A stretch of DNA of 55,972 nt from Priapulus caudatus (lineage: Eukaryota > Priapulida > Priapulimorpha > Priapulimorphida > Priapulidae): assembly GCF_000485595.1 (NCBI RefSeq), contig NW_014577111.1:20670-76641 (forward strand), written 5' to 3'. A model generated the notes under the pieces. That model was not told the DNA's origin, did not search any database, and was given only the letters and a program-made list of their open reading frames with translations. Shown piece by piece: positions 1 to 12,000 of the stretch. How positions within the stretch are numbered: the first letter of the stretch is position 1; each line of letters opens with the position of its first letter. Made by a program: the position numbers and the translations under genes.

Positions 1-724
1 CTCTCTCTCTCTTTCTAATGCGCGCGCTCTCTCTCTATCTCTAGCGCGCTCTCTCTCTCTCTTTCTAGTGCGCGCGCTCTCTCTCTCTCTCTCTCTTAGA
101 GAAAATGGAGACGGAAAGAGAATAAGAGACTCGTTCCCTCTTATTCTCGTTTCTCTCGTCTTCCAACAAGCTTTCGTTGATTCTCCCTTCTCCATCGCTT
201 TCTTCCTCCCTTCTCGCGGATAGAGACATACACCTCATTTTCATTTCATACACCTAGATCTCATTTCCTACCACCAGTCTCTTCTACCACCCATTCATTT
301 ATACATAGTTGCTATAAACTAATAGCGTAGTTTACATACTAGGCTACAAACTATATCAAATACATAAACATTCCTCTTCATATTGTTCTTACACATTCCG
401 AGAAGAGAAGAGAGTACCCGACTCTGCGTGTAGAGTCTTGTGTTGCTGAGTTTTATACTGCTCGAATACTGGTATATGTAATAGACATTTGAGGAATATG
501 CTGACCAACCTCTATACAGGCTTAACACTGTTACACCATCTGCATGGGCAAATATGTTACTATTTTTGGGAACACCGGTATAGAAAAGGTCACAATTTTG
601 CAGACATTGTTTGAATAACAGGACGTATGTTAAGCGATTTGTATTTGAATGACGTGTGGTGTCATAGGAAAGGTGCAAGGTCATATGAAAGTTACAAGCT
701 GCTGCAGCTGTAGTATAATCAACG
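1..724. other. intergenic, no recognised gene
   Basis: Positions 1-105 are CT-rich microsatellite interrupted by gcgcgc blocks. The remainder is unique-looking AT-rich sequence. A 162-codon reading frame on the minus strand (319-807) shows no domain or motif I recognise and lies partly antisense to the candidate exon at 725-845, so I do not call it a gene. Confidence 0.6.
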
Positions 725-845
725 ATGTGGACTAACATCATAGCCGTGACGGTGGCTGTGGTTGGAGTTTTATACTGGAGATCACAGCGCGTGCAACGGC
801 TTATCATACAGGAGAATCCCGATGAACGATACGATTACGTCATAG
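725..845 (+). CDS. putative first exon of a GMC-type oxidoreductase (orphan)
   Basis: The ATG at 725 opens 40 codons: a hydrophobic stretch at residues 4-17 (NIIAVTVAVVGVLY), then a basic segment, then an ending in DERYDYVI before a GTACGTAA donor at 846 (phase 1). In glucose-methanol-choline oxidoreductases YDY(I/V)(I/V) immediately precedes the FAD-binding GxGxxG loop, and many animal members begin with a short signal or membrane segment, so this reads like exon 1 of such a gene. I found no following exon before the convergent ECPAS gene ends at 5886. It may therefore be a relic, have distant exons, or be chance. The donor is followed at once by a foldback insertion at 854-927. Reading through the donor meets TAA at 851-853. 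Confidence 0.4.
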
Positions 846-936
846 GTACGTAATAGCTCTAGTACTATAGCCCGCTTACATTGACTGCCGCTGCAGCGAA
901 TGTAAGCGGGCTATAGTACTAGAGCTAGGTACGTAA
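845..936. mobile_element. 74-bp perfect foldback with 9-bp target duplication
   Basis: A 29-bp arm (854-882) is repeated as an exact reverse complement at 899-927 around a 16-nt loop (883-898). The hairpin is flanked by the identical 9-mer ggtacgtaa at 845-853 and 928-936, which looks like a target-site duplication. A 9-bp duplication is typical of Mutator-like and some other cut-and-paste transposons, but there is no coding sequence to assign a family. The duplicated 9-mer is the splice donor of the candidate exon at 725-845. Confidence 0.75.
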
Positions 937-1843
937 ATGCTAATATTATAACTTGTTATACGGATGGTCGTAACTATAACGTTAGCATATCTATCATAGT
1001 TTTGAACGTAAACGTTTAGGCATCTTTGTGTTTTTACATATATGTATCTATGAATGCATCCCATTCAGAGGTCACAAGTTGGGAAAATCCAAGAAAGGGA
1101 CGACTTGTGATAATGGTCCATCGCCGTTTTTCCCCGGTGCGCAAAAACAAGACGTGGCGGGTGTGACATGTGTTTGTCGCGGCGCACCACCATTTTTTAT
1201 AAAGTATACATGTAAAATAAAATGCACATTCATGTTAATTTATGGTTTGTTTTTAAAAGCGTTTGAAATTTGTAGCCTTTTATTGTTCGCTGGAATCAAA
1301 GTAGGCCTACATCAACAACCACGGCAAATTTAGTAATTTACTAATGTAAATTTTAAAATATGGCTGAAAAATATTACGACCTGGACTTTCTGGACTCTTA
1401 ACGGGATACCAGGACACCAGGACCAGCATGTCGCACCGGGACGATCCCGGTTAATCCCGGTGAGACCGGGACACTTGGGACGTCTGGATAAAGGGAGGCG
1501 GAAAGGCCACTTGCGACCGCGTTCCGGTAATATTTCTAGCTTTCCACGTTAGCAGGAGGACATGAGTCCTCTTATATTATGATATAGTCCACTCATATCA
1601 TAGTTATGTACTTCATTATGCCTACCTGGCGTCAGTGTACCACACGCTTCACCACCGTACTTTGCCTACCCCCTCCGCTGGTCTGTTGGTACCTCCGAAG
1701 TTATGAGTTAGTAGGGGATTAATTAAAATTAAAATTTAAATCATTACTCTAATATTAATATATATATAATAATATATGATAATTCTATTTCACACGCATA
1801 TATATTGTATATATTTGTTTTATTTTTTATTTCATATATCTAT
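937..1843. other. intergenic, no recognised gene
   Basis: A plus-strand frame at 1028-1333 has no recognisable domain. Positions 1390-1480 contain repeated gggac and ccgg words without clear periodicity. Positions 1720-1840 are very AT-rich with TA runs. Confidence 0.6.
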
Positions 1844-2480
1844 AGCTGCGTTCACACGAAATACACGGCCTTGCTGGTTCCGTACTTATCTGGTGCTGAA
1901 TTCGGCTGAAATACCGTGCTAACACAACCCGCAGCGTTCACACGAGAATCGATGCTTAGCTGGCTAGGTATAATGTAGACTGGTACCCGGTCGACAGTTC
2001 CACACGCTACACTAACGTCGTGTAGCGAACGGGTACCAGTCTAGGTAAGCGCACTACAGTAAGAGGCCTCGAATTGCGTTCACACGACAGACAATACTCG
2101 GCCAGCGTGGTTCCGAATGTTTCAGCGCGGAATCGCTTCAGCCTCGTATTTCAGTACGGTACTTGCTAAGCCGCGTATAAGTCTTGAATATTTACCTCCG
2201 CCAAGGAGGTAATGTAATCGGTCTCGTGTGTGTGTTCGTGTGTGTGTGTGTGTAGCCACTAGTGTTCGCACGATCGATTCAGCAGCAGCTCGCCTTAGGG
2301 CGTCCAGTCAGCAGCAGCTCGCCTTAGGGCGTTCAGTCAGCAGCAGCCAGCAGCGAGCCAGCTGTTATGCACATACATGTTACATGCTGGCGGAGGTATG
2401 CACTCTCCGTGAGCGCCCTCTGGCTAGTTTTACCGTGTGAACGCTTAGTACGGAACAGAAATCCTCGTGTGAACGCAGCT
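1844..2480. mobile_element. non-autonomous inverted-repeat element with subterminal repeats
   Basis: The ends are a perfect 16-bp inverted repeat, agctgcgttcacacga at 1844-1859 and its complement at 2465-2480. The core word gcgttcacac recurs in forward orientation near 1933 and 2076 in the left part, and in reverse orientation near 2432 in the right part, as expected of subterminal transposase-binding repeats. An internal palindrome spans about 1975-2045 (gactggtaccc pairs with gggtaccagtc). There is no transposase reading frame. Flanks are AT-rich, so the target duplication cannot be read with certainty. Confidence 0.65.
2284..2345. repeat. short tandem duplication, two copies of about 28 bp
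   Basis: The word cagcagcagctcgccttagg occurs twice about 31 bp apart inside the inverted-repeat element. It is a local duplication with no coding sense. Confidence 0.7.
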
Positions 2481-2917
2481 TATATTTATATTATTATTTC
2501 TTATTTTTATATATTTTATATATTCTATTTTTTCTGTTTCTTATATATATATATATATATATAGAGAGAGAAGGAAGGAAGAGAACCAAGAGACGAGAGA
2601 CGATGGAGAGGAGAGAAGAGAAGAGAAGGAGATGAGAGAGACGAGAGAGGAGGAGAGAGGAGACGAGAGAGAGAGAGAGAGAACCAGGCGATGACGGAGA
2701 GACGAGAGAGAAGAGAGAAGAGAGAGAGAGAGAGGGGAGAGAGACGATGAGCGAGTGAGAGAGAGGTGATATAGTATCTCTCTCTCTCTTCTCCCATCTC
2801 TCCCTGCTCTCCCTCTTCCTCATCTCACCTCTATTCCCTCCGCCCCTCATGCCCCTCTCTCGACCATCTTCTCCCTGCTCCTCGCCCTCCCTCCCTCCCT
2901 CTCTTTCTCTCTTTCTC

Positions 2918-2950
<33 letters not shown>

Positions 2951-4256
2951 GGCTGTGGTCTAAACTAAGGCGAGTACCTTCGTGTTGCTGTATTACACGA
3001 GATAGCAGATTAGAAAATAGGGTTTTCTTGATCATTATATTTAATAAATGAAACTAACAAGCAACAATGAATGCAATGACAATAACTCGTTTCCTTATTA
3101 CACACCCACACTTACATTTCCATTAGTACCTTGTCAGTCATTCGAAATCAGCAATCAAGCCCATACTGTCACATACGAAGCTGGTTATATATATATAAAT
3201 ATCGCTATATCTGTAATAGTCCCATACAAGATATTATCAAGAGCTCATTATGAGCTCTCTATTATGAGAAAGCTCTCTATTACGAGCTCTTGATATTATT
3301 CATGCCCTTTTAATATGAGACGAGGTTTTAAGAATGTGCTGTTTACACACAAGCAATTCATCACGAGAAGCAATTGATTACATTATGATATGCACATACT
3401 ATACACCTCCCATCTAGCTCTGCGTGACGCATACAACAGCATAGAAAAAGGTCACCGTGTCACCTCACGCGAGCCACTCGCTGAATCAAGGCGCTGCACA
3501 ACTCCTACATGAATAAACAAGTGACAGCGGAAAAGAGAATCGCTAATCGCTGATACGGTCGATTTGCAAAATCCGAGTGAAAATGCGTCAAACGAAGAAC
3601 CCTGTACGCGTGCATTTTCAGTATTTTATGAAAGGTTTTAGTCCATCTATGTTCTGAGTCATCAGAAACACATTTACCTTCCCAAGTGTCGCATGCTTTA
3701 TGTTTTCAATGTAACCTGTGTTGCCATCACTAAACCTCGATATGAATGCACAATAAAATAATACCAGGGATATAAGAAAATCAGGCTATGGATAACAAGC
3801 ATAGTTAATTATTAGCAGACGGTTCAAGTGGTTACCATGAACACATGTATTCACCATGTGCTCAGCGTTAACTGTAAAGGTCACATGAAGGTCATAATTT
3901 CATCTGCAAAGGTCGCCAACTTGGTTTCCTAACAAACTTTCTAACAAGCAATTTACAGCTCTGCTAACAAGTGAGAGATTATTATATATATAGCGGTCAC
4001 CTCTATTGCACACACACCCATCTATGAAGGACACTTGGTGCTTCGATTGAGTGGCAGTTACACAGTGAAACCACTTCTATAGAACGGACAGCTGTCTATA
4101 AAGGACACTTGACGTTTTACTTGTGTGTACCTTATATATACACATGTTAGACTGCATTGCACGACAGTGTGTTGTGTAACACAACCGCAGTCACGTAATA
4201 TCTCACGTTTAGTCATCACATAGCCATGCCGGAACACTCACCGCATTACAGACGTA
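2481..4256. other. intergenic, microsatellite and unique sequence
   Basis: Positions 2555-2770 are GA-rich and 2775-2952 CT-rich microsatellite with interruptions. Long frames there are repeat translations. A small hairpin lies at 3232-3297 (tatcaagagctc pairs with gagctcttgata). From 3300 to 4256 I see no recognisable gene. Confidence 0.65.
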
Positions 4257-4933
4257 ATTAAATGCATACTAGGCCCATTGATTATGCAATGTTGACGAAT
4301 GCTAGAGTAACTGGGACCTTGTGTAGGTAATAAGTACATAACCTTACATCCAAACGCGTATTAGTTTGTCCAATATCACTGCTGGTTACTAAGAAATGTC
4401 TAATTGAAATCCGCAGTCCAAAAATCAGTTGTTTACAGTTTCAAACCGCTGCCGGCGAAGCGAGTGTGATACAGATTTATAGTGCACCGGACATTTTCGC
4501 ACGCATGCTCGACCGTACGCAATGCTATCATCAGTGATTTCGTAAACATGTACGCTCGTGATAAAGAACTTTTTGTCAGGGCTGTCCACGTGCGTCAGTG
4601 ATTAGTACGTGTGTTTTACTCCATTTCCATGTTTAGTCCGTGGCCGTGGTTACACCGCTGACACCTCCATTTCATCTGGCGTCCAAAACATACGGGCCGC
4701 ACAAATGTTTACGTCATCGCTTGACTCCTGGATGACATTTACGGCACGTAAATGATACGTTGATATATATCAATAACCGATTTCAAGTCTTGTTTGTAAT
4801 GTAACCAGCAGTGATATTGGACAAACTAATACGCGTTTGGCTATAAAGTTATGTACTTATTAACTACACAAGGTGCCAGTTACTCTAGCATTCGTCAACA
4901 TTGCATAATCAATGGGCCTAGTATGCCTTTAAT
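4257..4933. mobile_element. non-autonomous TIR transposon, about 677 bp, 133-bp arms
   Basis: Positions 4257-4389 and 4801-4933 are inverted repeats of each other with only a few mismatches. Both arms share words such as gcatactaggcccattgatt and aacgcgtattagtttgtcc. The 411-bp interior has no transposase frame. A 90-codon frame running out of the right arm is not a gene. Target duplication is ambiguous because the ends are AT-rich (attaaa). Family is unassigned. Confidence 0.8.
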
Positions 4934-5737
4934 ACACACGCTATGGGTGTTTAAATACAAGACCACGTCATTTCAAGCCATGTTTGAATCACGAATATGG
5001 AACGAAGTCGCGTCATCGAAATCGAACGTGTTACGATGCAAACTTCATACTGCATATATAGAGAGCTTGAACACACAGAATGCAGACAGAAATGCAGTGC
5101 TAGCTACTTCAAACGGACCCTGAACTCACTACCACCACCAGCAGCCATCGCGCTTCGAACATATCAATCGAAATGCGCGAACGAGGAACGACGATCTCTC
5201 GGTAAAAACTTCTCGCGGCTCGTGACACCAGATTTTCTATGCGTTACACACCGTCAGCGACGCGCATGTATACGTCTGTAGACCGTATGTCTGTATGACG
5301 TCTTTAGCATGTATGCTCAGTAACCGAGGACAGCTCTCACACAAGCTAGAGACGATTCCCAATATTACAGACAAGGTGGCAGCCAAAGCAGAAACTAGAG
5401 CGGGCGAGCTCAGTGGGAGCATGTAGACCACACACTACCAGCATCTCGTAAATTATACGTATACGATATAACGTATCCGTATATGCCAACACGCTTCATA
5501 TAAATAGTGATAGCGACGTACCGCATAAGGCATCGACGAGAGTGAAGGGGCGTCCGTCCAGACTTCACCGCGAGATGCAACGCTGACATCTGTCGACTCG
5601 GACAAGTGGTGATATATAAAACCCCCAACGCGATTCCACTCCCATCGTCGCACGTGCATGCGCTCCCACCGCCCGTGCGCAGTCAGCGCTGCTACTACGA
5701 AAAGGAATCGAAAAGACATTAGCCCCACTGATTGGCC

Positions 5738-5785
<48 letters not shown>

Positions 5786-5885
5786 GCTAGCGCAAGAACA
5801 ATCTCTTAAAACCACTGCAAGCCCTTCTCTCAGTAACAGAGAGGTAAACGACGCAACGGAATCCCCGCTTCCATTGGGATCTCGT
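4934..5885. other. intergenic, 3' flank of ECPAS
   Basis: This region follows the ECPAS stop codon (minus strand) and presumably holds its 3' UTR. A (CT)n microsatellite lies at 5742-5783. I could not identify a convincing minus-strand AATAAA close to the stop. Frames here are short and overlapping, with no recognised product. Confidence 0.5.
5742..5783. repeat. (CT)n microsatellite
   Basis: Pure CT run about 100 bp beyond the ECPAS stop codon, so it may be transcribed in the 3' UTR as (GA)n. Confidence 0.95.
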
Positions 5886-6097
5886 CTATTTGCTAGTCGT
5901 TAAGCTCTTGCGCAGCTCTGCTGCCCGATGCTTCAGCTCCGGTTGGTTGTCGGTCGCCATCGCTGTGAGGGCGCCATCTATCAGACTGGAGAGTGGTTCC
6001 GGAAGAATTGCTAATCGATCGGCGGCTATCAGCTTGGCAATCAGTTTTTCTAAAACGGTGATTGATTCCGTGCGCACCGCTGCATACTTTGCTATGC
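5886..6097 (-). CDS. ECPAS: ECPAS exon 48 (stop)
   Basis: Encodes [20 protein letters not shown], then the end of the protein, [20 protein letters not shown] and TAG at 5886-5888. It matches the family C-terminus (VRTEALSVIELLLKKL ... RPELQEKAALLKKTL). CAG acceptor at 6098-6100. Confidence 0.96.
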
Positions 6098-9000
6098 CTG
6101 TGAGGAAATAATAATAAACCAACTAAACAATACAACTGACACAAGTCGAACAGACCAATTACAAGAACAATTATTTATAAAACAAATAAAAATTTAATAA
6201 CAAACCAAAGCAATACAAATGACATAATTCCATAAGACCAATCACAAAAACAACAAGGACAATAATAAATAAATGAGCATGCAGATACCTAGTAAAAATC
6301 CCAAAACCAATCAGGAAAATCTAGAAACACTGACCACTCAAGCATCGATGTCCAGTATAATTCCAATAGATTAAACCACAAGTTCAAAACACACGGTTGA
6401 CACACATTTATGTGTGTGAACAGTAGACAAGACGATCGCATTACGCAACGAACGATTCAGAACTGCCACCTCCCAATGACGTTCACTCAGACAATGACAA
6501 AATAAATTTGCCATGGGGACTAAACGTGAGCAAGATAAAAAGCGACACCAAAACGAGTGTGCTGCAAGGAAAGCACAAGGAGTCTGGAGACATTGATGCA
6601 TTTCTTATTCTAACTGAGACAGTTTCTGATTCACAGCCATGCAGAAAGCTTATATTAACTTACCACTAGATTGACAGACAGGGGGTACTATCTGTGACAC
6701 TAGCTTCAGCACAACTTGTTCATGTTTCTCTATGTTCTCAGAGCTCTCCAAAACACACAATCTGTGAAGTGCATGAAACATGATCAAAGAGGAAGCAAAC
6801 TAGAATGAGGAAAGATCACACAGAATTGATTTCAAATCTGTAACTAGGTGCATGTCCAAATATAACACCTTTCTACTGAATATTCTGTGGATTGTTTTAA
6901 TACTTTGCCCCACATGTAATCTTCAGAGATCGAACATAATTAAGGTGAAACAGAAAAGTTTGGAATCGGTTAACCATACATTATAACATTGCTATAACAG
7001 TTGTATAAGCTAGCTTAGATAAGAACATCAAGGCTGTATATGTGATGTATAAGCAATAATTGTGTGACATGGTCATTATGTTAGATGACTCACCTAGATA
7101 TAAAGCTCTGCATTGCTCGCAGGATTGATAATTGGACTTTCCACGTTGTGTTTGGCAATTCACACACCAGCAACTCACAGAACTGTTCCTGCCACATATC
7201 TGTGAAGAAAAAGACGTATCAGACAGCACAGCAACACCTTACAATATATACTACTTTTAAAATAATATGCATAAGCAATTTTTGTACATTCAAGTGCTAG
7301 AAACATTTTCCACATGTAACATTAGTATGTCTACATATAACATGTGCATGTAACATATACACGTAATTGTAGTATGTATATATGTAACATGCACATATAA
7401 AATCAAGAGCTAATAATACTTTGATAATACATACATATTACATATACATACATGTAACATGTACATGACAGTAAAAACATCTCTGCCCATGTAAGCAAAG
7501 ATGTGCCTACCCTGTGTAGCAGGTTGCTTTGGCCACGCTTTCCCTAATGCTTCATATGACACACTTTGGAAATCTAGTTTCATGGTAACCCTTGAGCTTT
7601 TGCTGGAAACCTCCTCATCAGAATCACTGTCTTCATTTTTTGATTTATCCTGTCAAACAAACATCGGAATACTAAATAGTCATGTGAATTAAATTAAATT
7701 GAAGGCAAGTCTAGCTTACTGAAATATATACTAGATTTATACCAATCTAGACATACTGATTTTGTACCATACTGTTCACCTATAGGTATAATAATCACCT
7801 GATTGTATATGGTATCAAAATCAAACTCATACACTAGACATATGTACAGCAGCCAACCTGCAGCCGTTTATTTATCAGGCAGTGGTCTGTTGTCAGAAAC
7901 ATCGTAATAGGATTATCAAGTGTATGATGTCATAGCTTTTACACAACACTTCACATGTAAGAGTCACAGCATACTGGACTTAGGATGTCATAGCCAGTTG
8001 GGATTTTTCTGACGTCCCGCCCCCCGATTTTAAAAGGAGCCTAATTCACAGCTGTTGGCAGCGCGATAGCACGGAGATCATTCTCACAGCAATGAATGCT
8101 AGACGCCACATAACTATCATTACTATTTACTAGTATTTAGACCCATAAATTCGAATTAATTATTTATTTATATATTTATTTTTTATTAATTAATTGAAAA
8201 TTATATTTTCATTTTAATTATAACTTCTAGTTTAATTTGATTAAGTGTTTCGGCACGCACGCCGGCAGCGGTTACCTTGCGAAGCGACGGCAGTAGCAGC
8301 TCCCACAGTTGCGTGAACCTGTCCTCTCCCAACTCGTCGACCATGATGCCCGCCGCACGCACCGCCTCCAGCTTGTAGCCGAGTTTATCCTTGCGGCACT
8401 CACGCATCACGGCCGCCAGCAGCTCCTCCACGCTGGGCTGCCCCTCGACGCTCGCTGACAACGCGTGCCTGAGGAGAGGTAAGCCGAGAGAGAGGGGGTC
8501 AGCAGGGATCTCGATGTTAGTGTCGGAGGACTAAATATTAATATGAATAAGGCGAGCAGTTCAGCCCGAGTAACTGCCAACGCGACGGTTGTTTTCGATA
8601 ATCGATTTGTCGTCGTCGGCGTTGTCGAAAAGCGCTTTCATCGTTTGAGACCGAATGGTTATTTTGAAGTTCGACGCTCGTTTTACGGAGAGAACAAATA
8701 ATTCCCAACGTGCGTACGCACGTCCGTACGTGTCCCTACGCGACACGAAACCTTCACGAGTCACAAACCCTGTCCTCTCCATATGCGCACTCGGCCGGTC
8801 CGGCGAGCACGTGCTCTCTCTAGATGCGTCATGAATCCTACGCACGTTCTCTTAATGCACGCACACGGCCGGTCCGGCGAGCACGTGCTCTCTCTAGATG
8901 CGTCATGAAACCTTCGCACGTTCTCTTAATGCTCCCACACGGCCAGTCCGGCGAGCACGTGCTCTCTCTAGATGCGTCATGAATCCTTCGCACGTTCTCT

Positions 9001-12000
9001 TAATGGGGCGCGCACACGGCGTGGCCCAGCGAGCAGCGCGCTCTCTCTACACTGCGTCACGAATCCACGCACGTTCTCTTATAGCGCGCGCACGGCTGCC
9101 GTCCAGCGAGCCACGTGACTCTCTCTACATGCGTCACGAATCCTACACACGTTCTCTTAATGCGGCAGCACGACGGCCCAGCGAGCACGTGCTCTCTCTA
9201 CACGCGTCACGAATCCTACACACGTTCTCTTAATGCACGCACACGGCCGGCCCAGCGAGCACGTACTCTCTCTCATCAGCGTCCGAATCCTACACCGTTC
9301 TCTTAATGCGCCACACGCGCCGGCGACCACGCGACGGCACGTGCTCTCGTCTACACGTCGTCACCAATCTACACACGTTCTTTAATGCGCGCACTCATCG
9401 GCTGGCCCCGCGAGCATCGTGCTCTCTGCTACATGCGTCACGACTGCCTACACACGTTCCTACATGCGCTGCACACGGCCGGCCCAGCCGAGGCACGTGC
9501 TCTCTCTACAGCGTCACGCAATCCTACTACAACTTCTCTTAATGCGCGCAACGACGGCTGGTCGCACGCGATCACTGTGCTCTGCTCCTAACACGCGTCA
9601 TGACTCCTACACACGTTCTCTTATGCGCACATACACCTGGCCGCCAGCGAGCACGTGCTCTCTCTACACGCGTCACAAACTCTTCACATGTGCTCTCTCT
9701 CTACATGCGTAACAAACCCTTCCCGCGTGCACTCTCTCTACACTCGCGCATGCAGCTTGCCCGGCGAGCGAGCGAGCGACCGTGGACGTACTTGCAGTTG
9801 GTGCAGATTGCAGCGACTGCCTTCAGCAGGGCCTCCTTGCCATCCCACGTGCGCGACGCGAGTCCGGCGATCAATGCCGTTAGCAGCTTGCCGAGGTGGG
9901 GCGCTCCCAAGTTCCCTGCCATCTTATTTGCTGTGTACCGCAGAAAGGGAAAAAACACGTCATACCGATACAGATGTGATCAGTGACTAAAGTTAAGAAC
10001 TACGGGGAATCCCAGGATTAACATCGTTATAAAGGTATAAGAACATGTGACCATAACTTATGATGAGAAAAGCTTGGTCACAATAGCACTGACCGGATGA
10101 GAAATGACTGCACAGGCATTAGTGAAAAACCAATGACAAGAGTCTGGACTGAATTAATTAAGGAACCCCGAATAAGTGAATGAATGAATAATGAATGAAG
10201 GAGTGCACCCCGAGTAGCACTACATGTAAGACACCCTGTCAGAAACATATCCTATCACTGCAGCTACTTTACCATAGCAGAATCTTGGTAGTTAATACGA
10301 TAAAATACCCAATCGAACGAGATACGATCGAATCTTCACTCAGCGTTGCATTATATGATGTTGCAGACGAGAAATCGTTGTGAAAGCAATGGCGTCGCGT
10401 GCGTTAAACGTTTGCCCTGCGGCGTGAGCATCTTCTCTAATGTTAAACGTAGGCAACATAATTATACCGCCATGCACCACTCACCTATCATCTCGATTCC
10501 GGAAGCTGCCTGCGCTTTCATGGGCCATGAGTTTGACTCCAGGCCGGCCTGTGTTATCTCTACCAGCTCTTCTATGTACAACCTGATGCCACCTTCCGTA
10601 CCTGAGAAATAAACAACAAATAGCACGTGTAGCGGTGGCATGCACACCAAGCTATCTTGCTTGGCTAAGAGCTGTTAAAGTCTAACATCATTATCTATAC
10701 ATTACAATTATATATTATAATTTACAATCTCACTCACTACATTAATCAAATCCAGTTGATGTTTAAAGATTATAAACGTCGATAAGGAATAATAGAAAGC
10801 AGGACCACACGCACCTGGAGTGGATTCCAACCATACATCCTCCCAGATGGACTGCTCTGCATCCGTTTCTCCTGACGAGAAAGATAGAGAGGGAGAGAGC
10901 TTGGTTTTGCTAGTGAGCCTCATGATGGGTGTAAACACACCTAACGTTACCGAGTTTACTAGTCTCACGCATGGCTGACACACCAACAGTTCCTCGTTAC
11001 AAGGGTTCCAGACAACACCAGCCGATAGGGGGCAAGTATTCAAAATTCTAGCCTTCTACGTATTTTACTTCGTTTGTTCACACCTGACAATTCATGTTTC
11101 CTGTGAGAATTTCACATTTATCTAACATCTAAAGCCAGCATGATAATTAGATATTTCTACACGATAACTAGAAGCATTTTACGTTATTACGACTAAACAG
11201 AGGTGGTGGCTCACCTTTTGTCTTGTCCCATTTGCGGTGCATTGCGAAGTAGACGAGAGGAACAGCTTGGGTCGCATAGGCGCGCATCACGTCAGGACTG
11301 TTCTTACTAATCGCCTGCAGGGTGTAGGCAACCGCCAGCCTCAACGACTCGTCTGCAACGACAGCGAAGCGCATGACGTCACAACGCAGCGTGCGTGTAC
11401 GCTCTCACAGAAACACATACACGCGCGCTCAGAGATGCCAACACATATTTGAAGCAATCTGTAGTTCCTGGCCATCAAATTAGTAGTTCGAGGGTCACGC
11501 ATACCCCCCGGAAAAATTTTTGATTCTGAGATGCAATTTCCTGCATTCTGAGGGTCAAAAATAACAATAAATTGACCAAAAAAAATTTTTTTTGGATCTC
11601 AGTGAAATTCGTAGTTTGATACAAACTGGTCGTAGTGGTGCAAAAGAAATAGAAATTCTTATAAAATACGAATAAATCGTAGTGGTTGGCATCTCTGACA
11701 AATGTATACACACAAACGCATCGACACATGTACGCTCACAGAAACACATACTCGCACGCACATGTACGCTCACAGAAACACACATACACGCATGCACGTA
11801 TACACGCCCGGACACGTGTACATGCATGTACACACGCACAGGTATGCACACACATTCACATACATGTATGCATGCATGCACACACGTACACACGCATTAC
11901 AGACACAGATGCATGGATGTACATATACATGCAATCATACACACAAATTCTTACATAAGGACTGCGGTATGCGCCTACCTTCTTTTTCCATGTACCAGCT

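Noticed and set aside
319-807. 162-codon minus-strand frame
   Set aside because: No recognisable domain, no splice or promoter context, and it lies partly antisense to the candidate exon at 725-845. Plausible by chance in this length of sequence.
8898-9990. Overlapping plus-strand frames of 60-130 codons with repeated R/H/S peptides
   Set aside because: Translations of the 74-bp minisatellite. The real gene here is ECPAS on the other strand.
10708-11043. 111-codon minus-strand frame
   Set aside because: Only its central 57 nt (ECPAS exon 41) have homology and splice signals. The rest is intron read-through.
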